Made by a program: the position numbers and the translations under genes
Source: Rhodospirillales bacterium
GTDB taxonomy: Bacteria > Pseudomonadota > Alphaproteobacteria > Azospirillales > Azospirillaceae
Length of the DNA stretch: 33,230 nucleotides
Reading direction: 5' to 3'
Assembly (NCBI GenBank): GCA_947457845.1
Contig: CANGXM010000009.1
Span: forward strand, 1-33,230
The notes under the pieces: model-generated
Database searches by the model: none
Told to the model about the DNA's origin: nothing
The model's input: only the letters and a program-made list of their open reading frames with translations
Shown here: in pieces, positions 8,995-17,132 of the stretch
Layout: the number at the start of each line of letters is the position of its first letter
How positions within the stretch are numbered: the first letter of the stretch is position 1

Positions 8995-9341
8995 CGCCGC
9001 TGGATGCTCGCCAGATAGGCGAGCAGCGCGTCGATCGACGCGGTATCGAGCTGGAAGGAGGGCATCTGCACCGGCCCGTGCCCCGTCACGATCCCCTCCG
9101 CCAGCGACTCGGCGAGGCTCTCCACCGGATAGCGCTGGCCGATGCGCCAGAGCGGCGGCGCCTGGGGCACGGGGCTCTGGGCTGCGGGCTCGATGGCATG
9201 GCAGCGGGCACACAGCCGGTCGGCGATGATCCGCCCGTCCGCGTTCGGGGTGGCGTCGGTCGCCGTCTGGGCCATGACCGGCCCGGCGAGGGCCAGCAGA
9301 AGGGCGGCGGCGGAGAGGGCGCGTACGACGTTCGTCTTCAC
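8991..9341 (-). CDS. small periplasmic cytochrome c
   Basis: Signal peptide ALSAAALLLALAGPVMAQ; heme motif CARCH; Met-ligand region GHGPVQMPSF; GTG start. Confidence 0.85.
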   Translation of the reverse strand: MKTNVVRALSAAALLLALAGPVMAQTATDATPNADGRIIADRLCARCHAIEPAAQSPVPQAPPLWRIGQRYPVESLAESLAEGIVTGHGPVQMPSFQLDTASIDALLAYLASIQRR

Positions 9342-9523
9342 AACCGGTCCCCCAGCATCGCCGCCCCTTCGACGCCACCGACGGTACGCCTCCCGGCGCC
9401 GACGGTCCAGATGGTCATCCGGCGCGCGCGGCGACGCCGCTGGCCGCCCGTTCGGGGCATGCCAAGAGGGGTGGGGCCGGCGCACCGCGGCCGGGCACCG
9501 GCGCCGCGCTGTTGCGCGCGCGC

Positions 9524-9811
9524 TCACTCCATCCCGAGGGCGGCCTTGTAAAGCTCGAGGAGTTCCTCCTCCTCCTGGCGCTCCTGCCGGTCCTTCTTCC
9601 GCAGGCTGATGATCTTGCGGATGATCTTGGTGTCGAACCCCTCGCCCTTGGCCTCGGAATAGATGTCCTTGATGTCGGCGGCGATGCCGGCCTTCTCCTC
9701 CTCGAGCCGCTCGATCCGCTCGACGAAGCTCTTCAGCTTGCCCGCGGCAAGGCCGCCGACGTCGCTGTCGGTCGCGGTGGGGGCCGTGCGGGTCATCGCG
9801 TCCTGGTCCAT
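9524..9811 (-). CDS. gapR: DUF2312 / GapR family DNA-binding protein
   Basis: [49 protein letters not shown]. Confidence 0.9.
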   Translation of the reverse strand: MDQDAMTRTAPTATDSDVGGLAAGKLKSFVERIERLEEEKAGIAADIKDIYSEAKGEGFDTKIIRKIISLRKKDRQERQEEEELLELYKAALGME

Positions 9812-9898
9812 GGGGATCGTCGCTCTGATCGGGAGGGGAGGCACCGTCGGTACCCCCCGCCCGGTCCGGCTGTCAAGCACGGCCCCGCGCTTGCCCCG

Positions 9899-10201
9899 TC
9901 AGTGGCCCGCGTGCGGCTGCGTGGCGGCGAAGGCTGCCTTCTGGTCGGTCGAGGCGTCCTTCTGGTGCTTCGCCTTCCACGTGTCGTACGGCTCGCCGTA
10001 GACGATCTCGCGCGCCTGCGGGTCGGTCATCGGCACGTCGCGTTCCTGGGCGGCGGCGAGGTACCATTTGGACAGGCAGTTCCGGCAGAAGCCGGCGAGG
10101 TTCATCATGTCGATGTTCTGCACGTCCGTGCGGGTCCGCAGGTGCTCGACCAGGCGGCGGAAGGCGGCGGCCTCGAGTTCGGTGCGGGTACGGTCGTCCA
10201 T
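9899..10201 (-). CDS. DUF1244 family protein
   Basis: AFRRLVEHLRTRTDVQNIDMMNLAGFCRNCLSKWYLAAA...EPYDTWKAKHQ. Confidence 0.85.
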   Translation of the reverse strand: MDDRTRTELEAAAFRRLVEHLRTRTDVQNIDMMNLAGFCRNCLSKWYLAAAQERDVPMTDPQAREIVYGEPYDTWKAKHQKDASTDQKAAFAATQPHAGH

Positions 10202-10246
10202 GGCGGGGCTCCCTCTTCGGATCTCTCCGGGCATATGGGGTGCGGC

Positions 10247-11395
10247 TCAGGCGGGGGCGATCCCCGCCACCGTTTCGGCGATCAGCCAGTCGACGACGCG
10301 GGACAGCGCCTCCGCCTCGTCCGCCCCGTCCGCGAGCGCGGCGGCATGGATCGCGCGCTGGCGGTGCGCGCTGGTGCCGCGCCGCAGGATCTCGCGCCCG
10401 TGCAGCAGGTCCGCCTCGCAGCCGTGGGCGCGGGCGTCGCCCGAGACGAGGGCGACCATCTCCCCGAACAGGTCGGGATAGGGGACGATCGCCCCCCTGC
10501 CGAAGTCGATCAGCCCCTCGTCGAAGCCGTGCCGCTGGGCCCGCCAGCGGTTCTCCTCCACCAGCATCGTCCGGTAGCGCCGCCAGCTCACGTTCTCCCG
10601 CCGGAGCCTCGCCAGCATCGAGAGCACGCAGACGTAGACCGCCGCCACCGTCATCGTGTCGTCGACCGTGGTGCAGACGTCGGCGATCCGCATCTCCAGC
10701 GTCGGGAAGCGGACGGACGGACGGATGTCCCACCACAGCTCGCTCGCGTCGCGGATGACGCTGGCGTCGACCAGCACCGCGACCGCGCGGGCATAGTCGC
10801 CCCAGCTCGCGAACGCCTCGGGCACGCCGGTGCGCGGCAGCTCCTGCAGCACCGCGAGGCGGTAGGACATGAGCCCCGAATCCTGCCCCTGCCAGAACGG
10901 CGAGGAGGTGGAGAGCGCCAGCATGTGGGGCAGGAAGTAGCGGACCTGGTTCATCAGGTCGATCCGCAGTTCCGGGTCCTCCACGCCCACGTGGACGTGC
11001 AGCCCGCAGATCATCAGGCGACGCGCCGGCGCCCCCAGCGCGCGGGCCAGCAGCTCGTAGCGGTCACGCCGCGTGTGCTTGAGCGGGCGCCAGACGGCGA
11101 AGGGATGGGTGCTGGCGGCGATGGGGGCGAGGCCCCAGCCGCCGGCCACCTTCGCCACGGTGCCGCGCAGGCGCCCGATCTCCGCCCGCGCCTCGGCCAG
11201 CGAGCGACAGACGGGGGTTGAGACCTCCAGCTGGCAGCGCAGGAACTCCGGATGGACGTGGTCGCCCAGTTCCGCCCGGCACGCCTCCAGCAGCGCGTCC
11301 GGCGGATCGGGCACGATGTCCCGCGTCCGGCGGTCGACGAGGAGGTACTCCTCCTCGATCCCCAAGGTCAGCGGGATTGGCGTGAGGGGGATCAT
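10247..11395 (-). CDS. carboxylate-amine ligase, GCS2/YbdK family
   Basis: LTLGIEEEYLLVDRRTRD; LMICGLHVHVGVEDPE; WWDIRPSVRFPTLEMRIADVCTTVDD. Confidence 0.9.
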   Translation of the reverse strand: MIPLTPIPLTLGIEEEYLLVDRRTRDIVPDPPDALLEACRAELGDHVHPEFLRCQLEVSTPVCRSLAEARAEIGRLRGTVAKVAGGWGLAPIAASTHPFAVWRPLKHTRRDRYELLARALGAPARRLMICGLHVHVGVEDPELRIDLMNQVRYFLPHMLALSTSSPFWQGQDSGLMSYRLAVLQELPRTGVPEAFASWGDYARAVAVLVDASVIRDASELWWDIRPSVRFPTLEMRIADVCTTVDDTMTVAAVYVCVLSMLARLRRENVSWRRYRTMLVEENRWRAQRHGFDEGLIDFGRGAIVPYPDLFGEMVALVSGDARAHGCEADLLHGREILRRGTSAHRQRAIHAAALADGADEAEALSRVVDWLIAETVAGIAPA

Positions 11396-12198
11396 GGGGG
11401 CCCGAACCGCTCGATCCGGCGGAGCGCGGGATCGTCGAGGACCGGGACGAGCACGTCGGACAGCAGATCGGCCCAGCGGTCGGCGTCCGCGTCGGTCGCG
11501 ACCAGGTCCTGGCGCACCTCGACCAGGGCGTTCGGCAGGCCGGCCGCTGTGCAGTGGACGTCGATGGTGTGCCCCACCATGCCCCGGCCGCTGTAGGGCT
11601 GGTTGTCGCCGACGCACAGGTCGCCCCGGCGAAGCAGGCGGGCGATCATCGGCACCGCCATCCGCGGATCCCAGTCCCACAGGAGGCCCACCTGCCAGGG
11701 CCGGCGGAAGCCGTGCATCACGGGCGTGAAGCTGTGGACCGACACGATCGCCGGGACGGCGCCGCCGGCGGACAGCCGGCGGATCTCGGCCGCGACGCGG
11801 TCGTGATAGGGACGGTAGAGCGCATCCGCCCGCCGCGCGACCTCGTCCGGCGGAACGTCGCGGTTGGCCGGCACGACCGTGCCGTCGCTGACCGCCGGCG
11901 TCGACGTCGGGTCGCCCGGCGGGCGGTTCAGGTCCATCACGAGGCGGGAGTAGCCCGAAAAGACGGCCGTCGCGCCGAGGCGCTCCGACAGCCGCTCCGC
12001 CATCCGCCGCCCGCCGATGTCGAAGGCGACGTGCCGGCGCATCTCCCCGGCCGGGACGCCCAGATCGAGGCCCGAGGGCACGGCGTTCGAGGCGTGGTCG
12101 CACAGGACGAGGACGGGCCGCGTCGCCCCTGGGCGGAGCACAGTCACGGGCGGCGGATCGCCGGGCCCGAGGAGCGGGCGGGTCTGGACGGCGGACAT
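11392..12198 (-). CDS. N-formylglutamate amidohydrolase family protein
   Basis: VLVLCDHASNAVPSGL; DIGGRRMAERLSERLGA; SGYSRLVMDLNRPPGDPTS; VSVHSFTPVM; GHTIDVHCTAAGLPNALVEVRQD. Confidence 0.88.
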   Translation of the reverse strand: MSAVQTRPLLGPGDPPPVTVLRPGATRPVLVLCDHASNAVPSGLDLGVPAGEMRRHVAFDIGGRRMAERLSERLGATAVFSGYSRLVMDLNRPPGDPTSTPAVSDGTVVPANRDVPPDEVARRADALYRPYHDRVAAEIRRLSAGGAVPAIVSVHSFTPVMHGFRRPWQVGLLWDWDPRMAVPMIARLLRRGDLCVGDNQPYSGRGMVGHTIDVHCTAAGLPNALVEVRQDLVATDADADRWADLLSDVLVPVLDDPALRRIERFGPP

Positions 12199-12308
12199 AC
12201 GCGCTCATAGCAGGTTCGCGCGCGGCGGTCAGCAGGCGGGGGCGGCGCCGGTCGACACCGTCCGCCCTCCGGGCTATTCAAGGCTCCCGACCGTTCCCGT
12301 TCCCCCCG

Positions 12309-13226
12309 ATGCCCGATCCCGCCAGCCCCAGCGACGCCAGTCCCAGCGACGCCAGTCCCCGCGCTGCACGCCTCGCTCTCGGCGCCCTCGTGCTCGGCGC
12401 GGCGGCGATCGCGTTCGCGCCGATCTTCGTGCGGCTGTCGGACGTGGGGCCGGTGGCGATCGGCTTCTGGCGGGTGACCCTGGCGGCACCCGCGCTCCTC
12501 CTCTGGTTCCTTCTCGAGCGCCGGCCCGCGGGAGCCGACCTGCGCCGGGGCGACGTCCGGATGCTCGCCGCGGCGGGGGCCTGCTTCGCCGGCGACCTCG
12601 CCGTCTGGCACCTGTCGATCGCCTTCACGTCCGTCGCCAACGCCACGCTCCTGGCGAACGTCTCGCCGATCTTCGTGGCGCTCGTCTCCTGGCTGGTCTT
12701 CGGGCAGCGGTTCACCCGCCTCTACGTGGCGGGCGTGGTCGTCGCCTTCGTCGGCGTCGGCATCCTCATGGGCCGCAGCGTCGAGGTGGGGCCGACGCAT
12801 CTCCTCGGCGATGCGCTCGGCCTGCTGACCGCCGTCTTCTACGGCAGCTACTTCCTCATCGTGGCGCGCCTGCGCGCACGTCTCTCCACCGCGACGATCA
12901 TGCTGGCCAGCGCCGTGGGGACCGCCGTGATCCTGCTTCCGATCGCGTTCCTGGCCGGCGAGCGCATCCTGCCGGGCGACGCACGGGGCTGGGCGGTGCT
13001 GGCGGCGCTCGGCCTGTTCAGCCACGCGGGCGGGCAGAGCCTGATCGCCTTCGCGCTGGCCCACCTCCCGGCCACCTTCTCCGCCCTCGCGCTCCTGTTC
13101 CAGCCGATCTTCGCCGCGGCGCTGGCCTGGATCCTGCTGGGCGAACCGCTGGGGCCGGTGGAGATCGCCGGCGCCGTCGTGATCCTCGTCGGGATCGTGC
13201 TCGCCCGCCGTGGCAGCACCGGTTGA
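12309..13226 (+). CDS. EamA/DMT-superfamily transporter
   Basis: Ten hydrophobic segments, FWRVTLAAPALLLWFLLERRP, tandem EamA repeats. Confidence 0.88.
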   Translation: MPDPASPSDASPSDASPRAARLALGALVLGAAAIAFAPIFVRLSDVGPVAIGFWRVTLAAPALLLWFLLERRPAGADLRRGDVRMLAAAGACFAGDLAVWHLSIAFTSVANATLLANVSPIFVALVSWLVFGQRFTRLYVAGVVVAFVGVGILMGRSVEVGPTHLLGDALGLLTAVFYGSYFLIVARLRARLSTATIMLASAVGTAVILLPIAFLAGERILPGDARGWAVLAALGLFSHAGGQSLIAFALAHLPATFSALALLFQPIFAAALAWILLGEPLGPVEIAGAVVILVGIVLARRGSTG

Positions 13227-13278
13227 CGGGCGAACGACCCCGCCGTTGGATCGAACCGGACCGCCCGTGCCGCAGCCC

Positions 13279-13992
13279 ATGATCCCCTCCCATCCCGTGC
13301 CCGACAGGACCAAGGTGTCCGAGCGCGTCCGCCGCTCGCTCGCGGACATGATCGCCCGCGGCGAACTGGCGCCGGGCGAGCGGCTGCCGGGGGAGCGGCA
13401 GCTGGCGGAGCGGATGGGCGTGAGCCGGGTTTCGGTCCGCGCGGCCCTCCAGCAGTTGAAGACGCAGGGGTTCCTCGTCGCCGTGCAGGGCGGCGGCACC
13501 CGCGTCGTCTCCTCGGTCGGCGGCATGGACCCGCCGCTGGCCGCGCTCGTCCGGCTGAAGTCGGAGAGCCTGTCGGACCTCGCCGAGATCCGGCTGATGC
13601 TGGAGAGCTGGGCCGCCAATCGCGCCGCCCGCTTCGCCACCGCCGAGCAGGTGGCCGAGATCGACGCCGCCGCGCGGCGGATGGAGGACCCCCGCCGCGC
13701 CCTTCACCGGGCCGAGGACGACGTGGCGTTCCACCTCGCCGTCGGGCGCGCCGCCGCAAGCCCGATCTACATGCATTTCCTGTCGGTCGTTCAGGAAGCG
13801 CTCGGCGATCTTCTCGCGTTCCACCACGGCGCCCTCTTCGCGCCCGGATCGGCGGACACGATCGTCGGCCACCACGCGGCCATCCGCGACGCCATCGCCT
13901 CGCGCGATCCGGGCCTCGCCGAGCGGGCGATGCGCGCGCACCTGGAATGGGTCCTCGCCCATTATCCGGACGGCGTCCCTGGCGAGGACTGA
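13279..13992 (+). CDS. FadR-type GntR-family transcriptional regulator
   Basis: VSERVRRSLADMIARGELAPGERLPGERQLAERMGVSRVSVRAALQQLKTQGFL wHTH; FCD-type C-terminus; possible GTG starts at 13210 or 13267. Confidence 0.88.
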   Translation: MIPSHPVPDRTKVSERVRRSLADMIARGELAPGERLPGERQLAERMGVSRVSVRAALQQLKTQGFLVAVQGGGTRVVSSVGGMDPPLAALVRLKSESLSDLAEIRLMLESWAANRAARFATAEQVAEIDAAARRMEDPRRALHRAEDDVAFHLAVGRAAASPIYMHFLSVVQEALGDLLAFHHGALFAPGSADTIVGHHAAIRDAIASRDPGLAERAMRAHLEWVLAHYPDGVPGED

Positions 13993-13996
13993 GCGG

Positions 13997-14030
13997 TGGC
14001 CCCCGTTCGGATGTGGCCCCCGTTCGGATG
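13997..14030. repeat. 17-bp tandem repeat x2 (TGGCCCCCGTTCGGATG)
   Basis: Exact duplication immediately downstream of the GntR stop. Confidence 0.9.
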
Positions 14031-14176
14031 TGGCGTCGGGACGATGGTCGACCGGCGGGGCGAACGTCACACGCGCCAAGCCGGAGCGCGCGGTGGACAG
14101 CGGGGCGTGGCGCCGCGCGACCGCTTCTGGCACCGGCCGACGGGGCGGGGGGACCGGGGCCGGGCTGCCCGGATCC

Positions 14177-14947
14177 TCACCCCACCAGCATGCGCCCGCC
14201 GTAGGTCGCCTTCAGCGTCTCGTCGGTCAGCGTCGTCTCCACCGGCCCGGCGGCGACGAGGCGCGTGTTCAGCATCAGCACGTGGTCGAACCAGCCGCGC
14301 ACCGTGCCGAGGTCGTGGTGGACGCAGATCACCGTCCGCCCTGCGCGGTCCAGGTCGCGCAGGACGGTGAGGATCGCGTGCTCGGTCGCCGCGTCCACGC
14401 CCGCGAACGGCTCGTCCATCAGATAGACCCGCGCGTCCTGCGCCAGCGCCCGGGCGAGGAAGACGCGCTGTTGCTGCCCGCCGGACAGCTGGCCGATCTG
14501 CCGGTCGGCGAAGGCCGACATCCCCACCCGGTCCAGCGCCTCGCGCGCCGCCTCCCGGTCGGCGCGGCCGACGGGGCGGAACCAGCCGATGCGCCCGTAC
14601 CGGCCCATGGCCACGACCTCCACCGCCGAGACCGGGAAGTCCCAGTCCACGCTCTCGCGCTGGGGCACGTAGCCGACGGCGCGCCGCTGGCGCCGCACGT
14701 CCCGCCCGAACACCTTCACCTCGCCGGTGACGGTCGGCACGAGGCCCAGCACCGCCTTGACGAAGGTCGACTTGCCAGCGCCGTTCGGACCGACGACCGC
14801 GACGAGGCCGCGCGCCGGAGCGTCCCAGGCGACATCCCACAGGACCGGGCGGCGGTCGTAGGCGACGGTGAGGCCGCGGACGGCGAGCGGCGCCGCCGAC
14901 GCGTCGCCGGCCTTTCCGTCCTTCAGCCAGTCCGGGGACATGAGCAT
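14177..14947 (-). CDS. ABC transporter ATP-binding protein, Mn/Zn (ZnuC/MntB/SitB-like) type; alternative ATG at 14971
   Basis: [18 protein letters not shown] Walker [56 protein letters not shown]. Confidence 0.88.
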   Translation of the reverse strand: MLMSPDWLKDGKAGDASAAPLAVRGLTVAYDRRPVLWDVAWDAPARGLVAVVGPNGAGKSTFVKAVLGLVPTVTGEVKVFGRDVRRQRRAVGYVPQRESVDWDFPVSAVEVVAMGRYGRIGWFRPVGRADREAAREALDRVGMSAFADRQIGQLSGGQQQRVFLARALAQDARVYLMDEPFAGVDAATEHAILTVLRDLDRAGRTVICVHHDLGTVRGWFDHVLMLNTRLVAAGPVETTLTDETLKATYGGRMLVG

Positions 14948-14964
14948 CGTCGGGATCGCCTTTG

Positions 14965-14978
14965 TGAACATCTGTTCA
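14965..14978. promoter_or_regulatory. palindrome TGAACA-TC-TGTTCA at the 5' end of the ABC ATPase gene, candidate operator
   Basis: Perfect 6-bp arms in a locally AT-rich stretch. Confidence 0.4.
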
Positions 14979-15085
14979 TATCGACATGTGACTTGCTCGA
15001 CTTGTATCGCGACAAATGATGGTCAAGACGAGCCAAGATCAGGCACAGGATATGCCCGCGATCGGCGCCCGTTCAAGTCCCCCCG

Positions 15086-15937
15086 TCAGAAGCCCCGGAC
15101 CGGGAGGTCCGCCGGCCGCTGGAGCCAGTTGTCCGCCGGGTAGGCGCACGCCCCGTCGATCACGTGGACCGCATAGGCGTGGCGCGACCGGTCGGAGCGG
15201 TTGGCGCCGCTCCGGTGCGGCGCCTCGCCGTGCAGCAGGATCAGCGTGCCCGCGGGTGCTTCCAGAGGCACCTCGCCCTCGGTGGGGATGGGGGCGGGGT
15301 CGAGGGTCTCCATCCGCACGCCGCCCTGGCCGTCGCGCGCCATCCGCTTGCGCAGGCCCTCGCGATGCCGGCCGGGCAGGCCCCACATGCAGCCGTTCTC
15401 GACCGTCGCGTCCTCGAGCGCGAACCAGAGGCCGACGCAGCTCTTCGGCTCGGTCCACAGGAAGGTCGAATCCTGGTGGCAGACGACCTCGCCGCCGATG
15501 CGCGGCTGCTTGAAGATGTACATGGACTGGATCAGTCGCGGATCGGCCATGCCGACGTCGGCGCAGATGCCGGCCAGCCGCCGATCGCGGGAGAAGCGGT
15601 CGAACACCGGGTCGCGGTCGTGCAGCGCGTGGCCGATCTTGTTGATCGACAGGTGCTTGTCCTGCCGCAGGGCGCCGGTGTCGTCGAACGCCTCCTCCTC
15701 GAAGAAGCAGCGGATCTCGCCCCCCGAGGAGAGGAACCAGTCGTCGGTCGTGTGCTGCTGCCGCTTCGTGGAGAAGACGGAGCGGACGGCGTCGGGGTCG
15801 AAGGCGTCGACGATGCCCCGCGCCCGGTCGATCAGTGCGCGGCAGTCGGCCGGATCGGCGAAGCCCTCGATCGTCAGGAACCCGTCCCGCGCGAAGGTCT
15901 CGCGCTGCGCCTCGCTCAAAACCCGAGCCATATCCAT
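15086..15937 (-). CDS. phytanoyl-CoA dioxygenase (PhyH) family protein
   Basis: FARDGFLTIEGFADPADCRALIDRA; VVCHQDSTFLWTEP (HxD); LILLHGEAPHRSGANRSDRSRHAYAVHVID. Confidence 0.88.
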   Translation of the reverse strand: MDMARVLSEAQRETFARDGFLTIEGFADPADCRALIDRARGIVDAFDPDAVRSVFSTKRQQHTTDDWFLSSGGEIRCFFEEEAFDDTGALRQDKHLSINKIGHALHDRDPVFDRFSRDRRLAGICADVGMADPRLIQSMYIFKQPRIGGEVVCHQDSTFLWTEPKSCVGLWFALEDATVENGCMWGLPGRHREGLRKRMARDGQGGVRMETLDPAPIPTEGEVPLEAPAGTLILLHGEAPHRSGANRSDRSRHAYAVHVIDGACAYPADNWLQRPADLPVRGF

Positions 15938-15951
15938 CTCCCGTCTTCCGC

Positions 15952-16617
15952 TCACACCACCGTCGCGTGGTCGACCAGCGCCAGCATCGGCAGGTCGCTC
16001 GGACGGTTTCCGTATCCCCAGGTCGGGCCGAAGGGCCCGTGCTCCTCCAGATAGGCGGCGAAGCGCGTCGCCTTCACCGCCCGGACGCAGTTCCCGCGCG
16101 GCATCTGGCCGGTCAGCACGCCGTCGACCTCCTCGACGTCGGTGGCCAGCAGCCCGTCGACCGGCAGGTCGGCCAGCAGGCGGGGCATGTAGAGGCCGAG
16201 CGCCCCCGTCGCCACGAGGATGTGGCGGCCGGCCCGCTTGTGTTCGAGAAGCGCGTCGCGGATCGGTGCCTTCCAGCGGACCCAGCCGACGAGGCGGTCG
16301 GCCGCCGCACGGGCTTCCGCGGCCGGGATGCCGGCCAGCGTCTCGCGCAGCAGGATGGCCTTCGCCATCGTGCGGGTGTCCATTTCCGTCAGGCGGCCGC
16401 GTGCCCGCAGCGTGAAGGCCGAGCGCAGCGCGCGGACGAGGGACAGCCGCGCCCGGGTCCGGCCGACGACGCGTTCGACGAACGGCAGCAGGCTGTCGCC
16501 CTGCACGAGCGTCCCGTCGAAGTCGAAGACGGCGAGGCCGGGTCCGGTCAAGGGGCCGGTGGTCGCTGCGGACAGGCTCAGAGCCGGAACCGGCGGCGCA
16601 GGACCACACCGGCCCAC
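15952..16617 (-). CDS. HAD-IB family hydrolase/phosphatase
   Basis: LAVFDFDGTLVQGDSLLPFVE; VATGALGLYMPRLL; GPTWGYGNRPSDLPML. Confidence 0.85.
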   Translation of the reverse strand: MGRCGPAPPVPALSLSAATTGPLTGPGLAVFDFDGTLVQGDSLLPFVERVVGRTRARLSLVRALRSAFTLRARGRLTEMDTRTMAKAILLRETLAGIPAAEARAAADRLVGWVRWKAPIRDALLEHKRAGRHILVATGALGLYMPRLLADLPVDGLLATDVEEVDGVLTGQMPRGNCVRAVKATRFAAYLEEHGPFGPTWGYGNRPSDLPMLALVDHATVV

Positions 16618-17069
16618 GCGCCCACGACCACCGTGAGGTGGGTGAGCCAGTAGCGCTCGATCCCCTCGCGCCAGTCGAGGAGCGCGCCGCCGACCGCGAA
16701 CAGGCCGACGACGGTCAGGAACACCATGCTGGCCGGATATTCGTCGGTCGACAGCCGCAGGCGCAGCCGCCGCAGGAGCGCGCGCAGGCCCGCGTGGGTC
16801 GCGAAGGCCGAGAGCACGGCGCCGAGGAAGGGCAACGCCCCCTCGGCCACCAGCCAGTGCAGGTCGCCGCCCGCGAAGGCGCGGTCCATCAGGATCTCGC
16901 CCTTGCCGATGACCAGCGAGGCGACGGCGGAGAAGATGACGAAGAGCAGCACCCCGTTCGACAGCACGTCGAGGGTGAGGTTCTGCCGGATCGCGGTGAC
17001 CTGGGTACGCCGAGGATTGGAACCGAGTTGCCGCACGGGAGCCTCCGTCCTTCGATCCGACTTAAACAC
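16578..17069 (-). CDS. integral membrane protein, function unknown
   Basis: Several hydrophobic helices (LSNGVLLFVIFSAVASLVI, MVFLTVVGLFAVGGALL, LTVVVGAWAGVVL); overlaps the HAD-IB start; GTG start assumed. Confidence 0.65.
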   Translation of the reverse strand: MFKSDRRTEAPVRQLGSNPRRTQVTAIRQNLTLDVLSNGVLLFVIFSAVASLVIGKGEILMDRAFAGGDLHWLVAEGALPFLGAVLSAFATHAGLRALLRRLRLRLSTDEYPASMVFLTVVGLFAVGGALLDWREGIERYWLTHLTVVVGAWAGVVLRRRFRL

Positions 17070-17132
17070 GTCCGGTGCGCGGGAGGCAAACGCCGCGCAC
17101 CGGATCTCCTACGTGTGATCGGACCGGCCGGA

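Noticed and set aside
14966-14977. GAAC-N4-GTTC inside the palindrome resembles a Gram-positive LexA (SOS) box
   Set aside because: Alphaproteobacterial LexA uses direct GTTC-N7-GTTC repeats; the downstream gene is a metal-type ABC ATPase, so an SOS role is unlikely.
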